Positions 48,701-58,173 of a stretch of DNA of 64,000 nucleotides are shown here, in pieces. Within the stretch, counting starts at the first letter, position 1. The number at the start of each line of letters is the position of its first letter. Source of the DNA: Aegilops tauschii subsp. strangulata. Lineage: Eukaryota; Streptophyta; Magnoliopsida; Poales; Poaceae. A model generated the notes under the pieces. That model was given only the letters and a program-made list of their open reading frames with translations, made no database searches and had not been told where the DNA came from. Both the position numbers and the translations under genes were made by a program. The DNA is taken from the NCBI RefSeq assembly GCF_002575655.3, contig NC_053035.3:87073322-87137321 (forward strand). The letters are read 5' to 3'.

Positions 48701-49612
48701 ACAGGAAGAGAAGGGAGGCGAGGCCGGCCTGGGGGAGCTGGTCGCCGGCGCCGTCGTCCGGTTGAGGGGGAGGCGGCGGGATCGAGGCGCGGGCGCAGAA
48801 GCTCATGTGCGTGCTCGCACACGAGCGCGAGGCTCTTTCCTCGGTTGGTTCCTGGAGGCAGCGCAAGGACGAGGTAGGGGATTGCGCGAGGTACTTGGCG
48901 GCGGGGCTGGCCTGAAGCTACTGCTGGTGGCCGGCCTGAGGAAGACGAGGTGAGGAGGAGGCGCTCAGCTGGAGGGTTCGAGCGACGGGAGGAGCGGGCG
49001 ATGGTGCGGTGGTGGATCGGGCAGGCGTGCCGATCGAGGAAGGTGGGTGGCGGCGCTGGGTTTGCTCGGGAAGGAATGAGGGGATCCCAAGGCAGAGGGG
49101 ACTGGAGGAGTGGCGGCGGCGCGATGGGATCGATGGGACAAGGGGCTTGAATTTAGGGATTGGTCTAGGGTTGGACTAATATATATAGCAGATGAATTTA
49201 GGTTAGGGGATATTTGGTCCCTCCGATTTAAATCGGACGGTCTAGAAAAATAAGCTAGGAGAGTCCAACAAAGAAAACAGTGATGTTTTATAGACGTTTG
49301 GGGATGATCTGAATCCAACGGTCACGACCGAGTGGGTTGGGTTCGGGACAGGTTTCGGACGCGCGCGAGAAGGGGTTTTATGCATTGTGCAGGGAGATAA
49401 GGCGAACGAAGAAGAGGGAAACGAGAACCCGGTTGGTCTCGAAAGGGGCAACGGAGGCAACAGGGAGAAGCGGGAACTACGAACGGACCACGAGTTTTAA
49501 AAACATGCGGATGCAAAGCGATGATGCAATGATGAATGCAACAAACAAATAAAACACACGGCGCACACGAAAACATGGAAGGCGTCTGGAGCGTCGGTCT
49601 CGGGGCGTTACA
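45719..49612. mobile_element. 3.9 kb LTR-like unit (probable solo LTR) with 5 bp target duplication
   Basis: It starts TGTAACGCCCACGATG and ends CTCGGGGCGTTACA, with TGTAACGCC/GGCGTTACA mirrored at the ends. GGGTG flanks both sides (45714-45718 and 49613-49617). It has no gag-pol. TG...CA ends plus a 5 bp duplication fit a large solo LTR. A related fragment lies at about 16290-16830. Open frames on both strands at 48240-48950 are GC-rich without domains. A tRNA-like segment sits at 48131-48206. Confidence 0.75.
48131..48206 (-). other. tRNA-like segment with A and B boxes
   Basis: The minus strand has an A-box-like TAGCCCAGTGGCTAGCG and a B box in a perfect T arm (CTGGGGTTCGAGTCCCAG). The acceptor ends (GCATATC and GCCCC) do not pair, so it is not a normal tRNA gene. 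It may be a tRNA relic or a Pol III-type signal carried by the LTR. Confidence 0.5.
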
Positions 49613-50338
49613 GGGTGTATACAAAATATAAAGTACTAGGGGATTGTGATTCTGCAGTACGGCAAGACCGACCCCTGGCTTATATAGCATACCGGGGTCC
49701 CTAGGGTTTACACGACTAGGTCGGCTACGTCGATGGAGGTAGAATCCTCCACGTATCAGTCTTCGTCTCTTGTACGTCAAGCAAGGTTTTGGTTACCGGT
49801 CGAAATTTCGAGATTTCCCATGGTTACCGCGTATTTCCGTGCCCCTCGGTAAATCCCCGTACCAAGCAAAAAATACCAGTTTTTTGAATTTTTTGAATTT
49901 TTTGAATTTAAACACTCAATTTATAGTAAGGTACGTAGGATCTAATTGATGCCATGAGAGTTGGTTCTGGCGTGTTGGTAGCAACATAGTTCCTGTTTTG
50001 AGAGGTCTCTGTGGTTCCAATGTTCGTTCATTCACTTATTTGAATTCAAAATTCAACTATAAATTCGAAATATTCTCGGTATTTCTCGGTAACCGTGGTA
50101 ACCGCGTTTATTAGTCCCCCTCACTAAAAACGCCTCATTTGGTAACCAAAACCTTGACGTCAAGCCTTCCGGAGTCATCGCGTATACCGCCATGGGCCGC
50201 CCAAAGTGGTCCAGGACGGAATCGACAATGGGGTCCTTTGCCCAGCCCACCAGGCCGGGAATCGGCATCATGAGAGGTCCCTTGGTCGGGACACCATAAG
50301 AGTGGGCAGGCTCACTCCTTCAATTCTTGATGCACCGA
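49613..50338. other. TE-derived sequence of unknown family, carrying a hAT MITE
   Basis: Flanking 49782-50156 on both sides, the sequence has 'cccctggcttatatagca', 'ggggtccctagggtttacac' and 'cagcccaccaggccgggaa', phrases I recall from grass DNA transposon or LTR ends. No coding frame was seen. Confidence 0.45.
49782..50156. mobile_element. hAT-type MITE with 8 bp target duplication
   Basis: The 375 bp element has perfect terminal inverted repeats CAAGGTTTTGGTTACC/GGTAACCAAAACCTTG and is flanked by ACGTCAAG on both sides (49774-49781 and 50157-50164). An 8 bp duplication is the hAT hallmark. The interior is AT-rich with three 'ttttttgaa' units and has no ORF. Confidence 0.9.
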
Positions 50339-50518
50339 TGTTAGAGATATATTTGGGATACTTGTATTTGGTAGTCTAGGATTTGTAATCCGTCTCCTAT
50401 CTTATCTTCAGGAGAGGTGTCTTGCCCTCCAAGTCTTGTACTCAATATATACTTGCCCTCGAGGCTCAATAATACATCCATCATATTCTGCAACAATCTC
50501 TCTTTCTCCCTTCTAACA

Positions 50519-50533
50519 TGGTATCAGAGCAAG
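50519..50533 (+). other. Primer-binding site of the short-LTR element
   Basis: TGGTATCAGAGCAAG, complementary to initiator methionine tRNA, directly adjoins the LTR end ...CTAACA. Confidence 0.85.
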
Positions 50534-51318
50534 TCGATCCTAAACCCTAGCCGCCGCTTCCGCACCCGCGTCCGCCCCTGGGGCGATCGGTCTCCATGAC
50601 CGCCGCCGGGGGCCGCGCCGCCCGTACCTAGGGTTTGTCCACCGGCCGTGTTGGCCGGCTGCCCTAGAGAGTCCTTTTTTCCCGATCCTTTGATCCGGGT
50701 TTTCTCTCTCTCACCGGTCGCTTTGATCGGCGTCTACTTTTTGGTTTTCCGGTCTATGTGATCCGGTTTGCGTCGCCCACCGCCGCCGTCGACCCCGTGC
50801 GCCTCTACTCCAACACCGGCGCGATTGACCGGCTTCTTCACTGACCCAGCGGCCTCGCGCGTCGTCCGCGCGTCTGCCCGTCGGTCGCCCCGACTCGGCG
50901 GCCTTGCGCGTCGGCCCGCCGGTCGCCCCGACCCGGCGGCCTCGCGTCATGCGGCGGTCCTTCACCGCCGTCGTTCGCGCGACGGCCCGCCCGTCGATCT
51001 ACGCCGGCCGTCACCGCCCTGCTCCGACCGGGACTCCTGCATCACCCTGACCCGGCGGCCTCGTGCCATGCGGCGGCCAATCATAGCCGCCCTGCCGCCC
51101 GCCGCCGCCGGCTTCATCTCGGACTCCGCCGCCACCGCGCCTCCACTGAGCGGTGTCCCCGATCTCGCGCGCGATCGGATTGATCACCCACCCGCCGCCG
51201 CGATCCGCCTCATCTACGCCGTGCGACCGACCTGGCCCGTCGGTTGCGCGCGCCTCCGCAGGCCCCGTGAAGATCGTCCCCGAGTTCAGCGCGCCTCTCC
51301 ACCGATCGAGCATCGGGT

Positions 51319-51620
51319 TGCCGCTGCGTCGCCCCGTCGGGCCGCAGCGCCGCCGCCCCGTGGTTCTCCTCGCGGCTGCATCGACTCGTGTGTCGCCGCT
51401 GCGTCGCCCCTTCGGACCGTAGTGTCGCGATACGCGGTCCCCGCCGCCGCCCCGAGGCCGTCCCCGCGGCTGCACCGACTCGCGACCCGCCGTTGCGTCG
51501 CCACTTCGGGCCGCAGCGTCGCGGCCCGCGGTCCCCGCCGCCGCCCCGAGGTCTTCCCGCCGTCGCCCCGACCCGCCTGCAGCCGCTGCGTTGCCCCTTT
51601 GGGTCGTAACACCGCGGCCC
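51319..51620 (+). repeat. GC-rich tandem repeat inside the short-LTR element
   Basis: Four diverged units of about 77-97 bp start near 'ccgctgcgtcgccccttcgg' (51319, 51396, 51490 and 51579). A second tandem pair with a 105 bp period ('ctacgcatgcccggt') lies at 52010 and 52115. Confidence 0.7.
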
Positions 51621-52995
51621 GCGGTCCACTCCGCCGTCACAGCGCGTCGACCTCCCGTGGTATGCGCCGCGCCGTCTCCCTTGGCGCGGGAACGCCACCG
51701 TCGGCGCCGGTCTTCGTCACGCTGTCAGGGTTCTTCGCCTACTTCGAGCACCGCCGCGGCCGCCGTCAGGCCGCCGCCGCCGCCGCTACCTTCGTAGCCG
51801 CCGCCGCCGCCCGTCCTCCCTCTTCGTCTTCGTCCAAGCACCAGCCCATCGCCAGCGTCGCCGTCATCTACCCCGACCACTTCGTCTACTCCGACCATCG
51901 TTGGTGACATTGGCCCCGCGCCGATGGATGCCGCAATCGTCGTTGAGTCCTTCTCTGCTGGCCCCTCCGACTTCTCTGACATGGCGTACAGGTCGTGCAG
52001 GTCCCTCGTCTACGCATGCCCGGTGCTGGCAACACCGATGTGTGCCTTCATCCACGACGTGTCCCCGGGCCTGGCAAGCCTGGTCGGCGCTTCGTCAACT
52101 TCGTCTTCGTCCGTCTACGCATGCCCGGTTCTGGCAACACCGGCGCGTGCCTTCGTCTACGATGTGTCCCCGGGGTTGGCAAACCCGGCGCGACGCGTCG
52201 TCAACACCATTCTCCTTTCTGGCGCATCACTTCTTCGACACCACTGCGCCCATGACTAACTCGGCGCCTCCTTGTGCCTGCGGCTGCACGGCGACTCCCT
52301 TGACACCGGCTACCCCGACTCGACATCGACCACGGCGTTCTTCGCACGACTACCTCGACCACGGCTACACCACCCTCCGCTCTCGGTTACATTGACATCG
52401 GCACAAAGGGCTATCATCCGCTTGAGCAACTCGTCGGCTTCCTCTACAGTCAAAGCGTTCACGACGCGACACCGTCCACGACGCTCCCGCTAGGACTGTG
52501 GGGGGATGTCAGTCCGTCGGCTGCTATTCTCTCCAGTCTGACCGTCCGCGATGCTCCTGTTGTTCGCAACGCTACCGCTATGACTGCGTGGGGATGTTAG
52601 AGATATATTTGGGATACTTGTATTTGGTAGTCTAGGATTTGTAATCCGTCTCCTACCTTATCTCCACGAGAGGCGTCTTGCCCTCAAAGTCTTGTACTCA
52701 ATATATACTTGCCCTCGAGGCTCAATAATACATCCATCATATTCCGCAACAATCCCTCTTTCTCCCTTCTAACAACCGAGTATGTTTTTTGCCTCCTCAA
52801 AACAATTTTAAATGTCAACACACCTTGTGCCGGACTTTTTCTGGACCGATGAGGAAACACGCACTGGTGCAAAGTGTCTTATTGCTTGGAAAAAGTTTCC
52901 AAACCAAAAAAATACGGTGGTCTAAGCATTAAAAACTTGCACATTCAAAATTATTGTCTTCTTATGAAATTTTCCTCCAAATGATGGTCTAGACC

Positions 52996-53252
52996 ACACC
53001 TATTTTCACACACACTACAAAAGCCTTCCATTCCATCGGTACACTGGCACCATCTAAAATACTCCACAAATATAGAGCTAAACCCTCAGGGCCCTCCTTT
53101 CTCTTGATAATAGTCAACCAACAACTACTGACCTTATTAGACATCTCTTTCACCCTTATAAACAACGACCAATCAACATTTTCTTGATTAGACTCTTGGT
53201 TACTAAGCAGTCCACTTAAGCAAGCCTTCCCACACCTATTTTCACACACAAC
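52996..53252. repeat. Segment bounded by ~20 bp direct repeats within the LINE remnant
   Basis: 'cacacctattttcacacaca' occurs at about 52996 and again at about 53231. The ~235 bp between them has a minus-strand open frame (52989-53249) without a known domain. Confidence 0.6.
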
Positions 53253-53260
53253 AAATGATA

Positions 53261-53325
53261 CCCTCCGTAAAGAAATATAAGAGCGTTTAGATCACTAATG
53301 CTCTTGTATTTCTTTACGGAGGGAG
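53261..53325. mobile_element. Short Stowaway MITE
   Basis: CCCTCCGTAAAGAAATATAA at the left pairs with the right end TTGTATTTCTTTACGGAGGG, and TA flanks both sides. At 65 bp the copy is reduced to little more than its inverted repeats (Tc1/mariner superfamily). Confidence 0.85.
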
Positions 53326-54263
53326 TAGGTTCAAGTGGCTAGTGTTTGGAATTTTGGCTTATTGACTAACCTATGGAATTGTCTTACTTCTAGTACCTCT
53401 CACGAGTTGGTTGTTGTCTTCTCTCAGTTGTAGGATTTCTAGTCTAGCGAGCTTGAGGATGAGCAGTCTCACAATGTGGGCTGCCATTCACGTCGAAGAA
53501 TGCCTACAACGCCATCACCAACGAGCCTCCGTCGACCCTCACTATGACTACATTTGGTCATCCAAAGTTTCCAACAAGATCAAGATCTTTGGATGGCTAC
53601 TCTTCAAGGATAGACTCAACACCAAGAAGAATGTTCACCCCAAAAATATCAGCGACTCTCTGGCCTGACCACAGTGTGATGCCTCATGTGAGGACGCTGA
53701 GCACATTTCCCTCCATCGCCCCTAACCGCTCAACTGTGGATTTCCTTGGGCTTCACCGTGCCCAACTCTCTCAACCGTCTTTGGGACATATCATCACTGC
53801 CTAGCCTCGACCCCAACATCTGGCCCTTAGTTGCTCTCACCATCATTTGGAAAAATTTGTGATTCTCGCAATGCACTCATCTTTTATGACGAACAACATA
53901 TGTCTAGGGTCACTCTCCGTAACATTGTTTAGATTTCTTGTTCTGGATTCTTAGATTGAAAACAATGCACTTCGAGACGCTTCCAGATCCTGGCTAAGCT
54001 ACCTCTCATCTAGGCTTGATCCCCTCTTGTTATGTAACAACTATGTTGGTTGAGTGGTAATATGTTCAGGTGGGGAAGCTCCCCCGCTAGGTGACTGTTC
54101 AAAAAAAAATTACAGATGGGACAAGGTCTTCTAGTGTATTGTTATTCATGTGGTAAAGAGCATAACCAAATGCAAGGATCTGTATCCATTGAATAGTTTG
54201 GACAGAAAATTGCAGTATGTACCATGGAATCCTTGTGTTCACCACTAGTTGATTGAAGAGATA

Positions 54264-55574
54264 CACTAGTAGAAAACAGGGCTTTGGTCACAGGGCAGTA
54301 TTCACATTAGTCCCGGTTCAGTCACGAACCGGGACTAATGTGAGCATTCGTCCCGGTTCGTGCGGCTAAGGCATTAGTCTCGGTTCACCTGGGCCTTTTA
54401 GTCCCGGTTGGTGCCACGAACCGGGACTAAAGGGTGCCACGAACCGGGACTAAAGGGTGCGATGCCCATTAGTCCCGGCTGGTGGCACCAACCGGGACTA
54501 AAGGTCTAACCTTTAGTCCCGGTTGGTGCCACCAACCGGTACTAATGGGCTTTGAGGCATTAGTACCGGTTCATGGCACGAACCGGTACTAAAGGTCCCA
54601 TTTTCAAACTCTACCCCCCTGGACCGCCTTTTCAGTTTTAGAAAAAACAAAAGAAAATGATGGAAATGTCAAAAAAATAAAATAAAATAAGTTTCCCATG
54701 TGATATGTGGTCTAGTTGTTGGGAAAATTAACAAATATGAATTTCGACTTTATTTGCAAAATCTCTCTGGAATTTGTAAAATGGGCATAACTTTTGCATA
54801 CGAACTCGGATGAAAAAGTTTTTTATATGAAAAATCATCTACTCGAAAAGCTACATCCGAATTTAACAGGGGAAACTCGTTAAACATTTTCAAAATCCTC
54901 AAAAACCTAACAGAAAAAAGTTACGGGGCTTTTAAGATCTAGAGTGGAAAAAATCGAAAAAAAATTCAAACTGTGGTCAAACAATGGTCAAACTAATTAT
55001 TCTAGAATATTAGTGTTACTAAATAATTATTTCAGTTATTTTGAATTTTGGTCAAATCTGGTCAAACAATGGTCAAACTAATTATTCAAGAAATATTAGT
55101 GTTACTAAATAATAATTGTTTTTTAAAACAATAGTTTCAAACTCAAACAGTGAAATGTGTCACTTCATGCTCAAGCAAAATTCCTGAGGGTTAATAGGAT
55201 TGACATCTTACTATTGTCAGGAAAACAACAAGTGCAGACTTGGAAACGAGGGAGAATAGAACCCGGAAGTTAAGCGTGCTCGGGCTGGGGGAGTGGGAGG
55301 ATGGGTGACCGTTCGGGAAGTTAGATGATTTGAAATGATGAGGGGTGATTAGAGATTAGAGGATAAATTAAGCAGTGATGAGGGGGTGATGATTAAAGAT
55401 TAGAGGTTAAAATAATTCAGAAATTTGAAAATCAAAAAAAAAATCAAAAAAAAAATCATAAAATTCCGGGACTAAAGGTGGAACTAAGAACCGGGACTAA
55501 AGGGGAGAGGCATTAGTAACGACCCTTTAGTCCCGGTTCAAAAACCGGGACAAAAGCCCCATTTTCTATTAGTG
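54264..55574. mobile_element. Non-autonomous CACTA element
   Basis: It starts CACTAGTAGAAAACAGGGCT and ends CATTTTCTATTAGTG, with ATA on both sides (54261-54263 and 55575-55577), the 3 bp CACTA duplication. At 54310-54600 there are many inverted and direct copies of 'tagtcccggttggtgcc' and 'cgaaccgggactaaag', the usual subterminal transposase-binding repeats. The interior (54660-55160) is AT-rich. No transposase is present. A 5S-rRNA-like segment lies at 55261-55322. Confidence 0.92.
55261..55322 (+). other. 5S rRNA-derived segment inside the CACTA element
   Basis: 'GGAAGTTAAGCGTGCTCGGG' and 'AGGATGGGTGACC' followed by 'CGGGAAGT' match the middle and 3' part of plant 5S rRNA in order and spacing. 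This covers the A box and C box of its internal Pol III promoter. The 5' ~40 bases and the 3' end of 5S rRNA are missing, so it is not an rRNA gene. Confidence 0.8.
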
Positions 55575-55588
55575 ATAGTGCAACCCAA

Positions 55589-55965
55589 AGTGGCACAATA
55601 ACACCATGGTGAGTTCGTTGTTATTGCTTGCCCTTCTTTTGCTCCAGCTGTTTGGACCTGGGATCATATTGGTGATTATCACGGAAGTGCTATCCTGGAT
55701 TGCCAACCTCACTGGCGTGTATTGAACATTGGGGAGAGGAGTTGCATAAATTCTGATGCAAAGGCTACGTATCAAGCTATTGCTAGCATCTTGGGACTTG
55801 GGGGCAAAACTATTGGAAACTTTGGCATAATCTTGCGCCTGCAAGTACATAGAGAGATATACAGGTGGAGCGATTTCTTTGTCTTGATCTACTTGGCAAA
55901 CCACCTACAGTACAATAAAAGCAGTGGGTTCCCGGTGTCATGTGGATTCTCAGTAAAGAACTGAC
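55589..55965 (+). CDS. Unrecognised open frame, possible gene fragment
   Basis: A plus-strand frame right after the CACTA element stays open for about 120 codons. It reads 'FVVIACPSFAPAVWTWDHIG', then 'CQPHWRVLNIGERSCINSDA', then 'YQAIASILGLGGKTIGNFGI', and ends at a stop at 55962-55964. An internal ATG is at 55722. The composition looks protein-like, but I recognise no family and it may be a captured or truncated exon. The CACTA element may have split it from sequence to the left. Confidence 0.25.
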
Positions 55966-56394
55966 AAACCTTAGTATACATCATGGACAAGTGATTCATG
56001 GTTGAGAAGAAGATATTCGTGGAGAAGTTTGAGATACAGCTCATTGCGACCTGTACCATCCATTTCAGCTACTCCCTGTGTAAAGAAATGCAGCGTCAGG
56101 CATACGGGCATCGAACAGAACTGAACTGAAGAAACTCATGTCTTTTTCTCTAGATGCTCCTTCCCAGTCCTCTCTCCTTCCTCGCGTCTCGGCGATCAAC
56201 GGCGGCAACGGGGATCATTACACAGTCGGCGAGGCCATCGTCGGCTGCAATTTGATTGGGAGAAATTGGAGTGACTGTGCACAAATCATTTGGTCCACTA
56301 ACTAATTGTAACCACCAAGCTAGACAAAGATAGGTGGCTGGCCCATTCAGGCATTCACCACTTGTTCCACAAATTACGAGACCAAGAGGTAGCA
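55966..56394 (+). other. Upstream region of the L-gulonolactone oxidase pseudogene
   Basis: No gene. No convincing TATA box was found within 150 bp of the start codon. Confidence 0.4.
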
Positions 56395-58159
56395 ATGGAA
56401 GGTGGCACTCGCTTGCTGGCGGTTCTCCTCCTTGCGGCAGGGTTCCTGCTCCACGGCGGGAGCTCCAGCCCTCCGCCGGAGCCAGTCATCTGCACACGCG
56501 GCGGCGGCACCTCCAACTGCACCGTCACCAACACGTACGGATCCTTTCCGGACAGCACCATCTGTCGCGCGGCCAACGTCGCCTACCCGCGCACCGAGCA
56601 GGAGCTCCTCGCCGCCGTGGCGGCCGCCGCGTCCGCCAAACGCAAGCTCAAGGCGGCCACCAGGCACTCGCACAGCCTCCCCAAGCTGGCGTGCCCCGGC
56701 GGCCGCGCACCATCATCAGCACGGCGCGGCTGAACCGGACGGTGCGCGTCGACGCCGTTGCGCGGCTCATGACGGTGGAGAGCGGCATGGTCCTCCGGGG
56801 CCTCATCGAGGCCGCCGGCGCGGCGGGGCTGTCGCTGCCGCACTCTCCCTACTGGCGCGGCCTCACCATCGGCGGCCTCCTGGCGACGGCCGCGCACGGC
56901 AGCTTGCTGTGGGGCAAGGGGAGCGCCGTGCACGAGTACGTGGTCGGGATGAGGATCGTGACGCCGGCGCCCGCGAGCCAGGGGTTCGCCGTCGTGAGGG
57001 AGCTCGGCGCCGATCACCCGGACCTGGACGCGGCCAAGGTCTCCCTCGGGGTCCTCGGCGTCGTGTCTCGGGTCACCCTGGCGATGCAGCCGCTGTTCAA
57101 GCGTTCGGTGACGATCGTGAAGCGCGGCGACGCCGACTTGCCGGCGCAGGTGGCCGCGTGGGGCCGCCTCCACGAGTTCGGCGACATGACGTGGCTTCCG
57201 CAGGAGGGCCAGGTCCTGTACCGACAGGACGATCGGGTCGACGTCTCGTCGCCGGGAGACGGGCTCAACGATCTGTTCTTCTTCCGGTCCACTCCAGTCC
57301 CACGCGCGGGCTCGTCGCCGCCAGAGCCGCCGAGGAGCGGCTGCAGGAGAACGGCACCGACGCCGCCCGGTGCGCGGCGGTGCGTACCGACCTGGTGGCC
57401 GCCGAGCAGCAGGGGTACGGCTACACTAACGACGGCGTTTCGTTCACGGGGTACCCGGTGGTGGGGTACCAGCACCGCATCCAGACGTTCGGGTCGTGCA
57501 TCGACAGCCCGGAGGACGGCCTTCGGTCCGCCTGCGCGTGGGACCCGCGCGTCCGAGGCCCCTTCTACTACAACTCAGCCTTCAGCGTCGCGCTCTCCAG
57601 GGCGCCGGCGTTCGTCGCCGACATGCAGCGGCTCCGGGACCTCGACCCGGGCGCGTTCTGCGCCGGCCTCGACGTCAGGGTGGGCGTGCTCATCCGCTAC
57701 ATCAAGGCCTCCTCGGCCTGCCTCGGCAAGGCGGAGGACTCGGTCGACTTTGACCTGGTCTACTACCGGAGCCGCACCGCCGGCGGCAAGCCGCGCGCGC
57801 ATGCCGACGCGGCGGACGAGATCGAGCAGATGGCGCTGCGCAAGTACGGTGGCCTCCCGCACTGGGGCAAGAACCGCAACTCCGCCTTCGACGGCGCCAT
57901 CGCCAGGTACCCGAAGGCCGGCGAGTTCCTCAGGGTGAAGGAGAAGTACGACCCCGACGGCCTGTTCTCCAGCGAGTGGAGCGACCAGGTGCTCAGCGTC
58001 AATGGTGGGAGCCCCAGCATCGTCGGGACGCGTTGCGCCATCGAAGGGCTCTGCGTCTGCTCCGACGACTCACACTGCGCGCCGGAACAGGGGTACTTGT
58101 GCCGGCCTGGGAAGGGGTACACGGAGGCCAGAGTTTGCTCCGTTTTACGCGCACAATGA
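56395..58159 (+). pseudogene. L-gulonolactone oxidase-like protein, two frameshifts
   Basis: The ATG at 56395 begins a signal peptide ([19 protein letters not shown]). The sequence then shows '[20 protein letters not shown]', an FAD-binding PCMH-type domain with '[15 protein letters not shown]' and '[20 protein letters not shown]', and an ALO-type oxidase part ending 'RYDPDGLFSSEWSDQVL' in related proteins (here 'KYDPDGLFSSEWSDQVL'). A Cys-rich tail 'CAIEGLCVCSDDSHC' follows. Length and order match plant GULLO proteins of ~590 residues, secreted flavoenzymes linked to ascorbate synthesis. The frame shifts near 56706, best explained by loss of 4 bases, and near 57285, best explained by a 5-base duplication (TCCACTCCA). 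No intron is needed. It is probably a recent pseudogene unless the breaks are assembly errors. Confidence 0.88.
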
Positions 58160-58173
58160 CCTCCGGTACATAA

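Larger units (their letters stand above)
50339..52774 (+). mobile_element. Short-LTR non-autonomous retrotransposon with a GC-rich non-gag-pol interior
   Basis: Two 180 bp LTRs (50339-50518 and 52595-52774) start TGTTAGAGATATATTTGGGA and end CCCTTCTAACA. ACCGA flanks both sides (50334-50338 and 52775-52779). The primer-binding site TGGTATCAGAGCAAG follows the left LTR directly. A purine-rich GTGGGGA precedes the right one. The ~2.08 kb interior has no gag, protease, integrase or RT. A long Arg/Pro-rich frame (50768-51907) and several internal tandem repeats are present. Confidence 0.9.
52835..53880 (+). pseudogene. LINE-type reverse transcriptase C-terminus and zinc-binding domain, remnant
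   Basis: Plus-strand fragments in shifting frames read 'GAKCLIAWKKF' followed by 'KYGGLSIKNLHIQNYCLLM' (52870-52980), typical of the end of plant LINE reverse transcriptase. 'YIWSSKVSNKIKIFGWLLFK' plus 'DRLNTKKNVHPKNI' (53550-53660) is typical of the zf-RVT domain that follows it. Frameshifts and stops are numerous. A Stowaway MITE and a segment with repeated ends interrupt it. It is not functional. Confidence 0.75.

Noticed and set aside
48240..48953. Long frames on both strands (about 208 and 180 codons)
   Set aside because: They overlap each other, are GC-rich, lack domains and lie inside the 3.9 kb LTR-like unit.
50768..51907. 379-codon open frame on the plus strand
   Set aside because: It lies wholly inside the short-LTR element, is GC-driven, has long frames on both strands and no domain. 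I treat it as element interior.
54300..54600. CRISPR-like array of short repeats
   Set aside because: The repeats are subterminal inverted and direct motifs of a CACTA element, in both orientations and without regular spacers; a plant genome also makes this implausible.
55261..55322. 5S rRNA gene
   Set aside because: Only part of 5S rRNA is present, within a CACTA element, with substitutions and no 5' third.
56402..57270. Continuous 585-codon frame through the oxidase locus
   Set aside because: Only its 3' part (from about 57290) matches the oxidase. The 5' part is an Arg/Ala-rich shadow; the homologous sequence is in the other two frames there.
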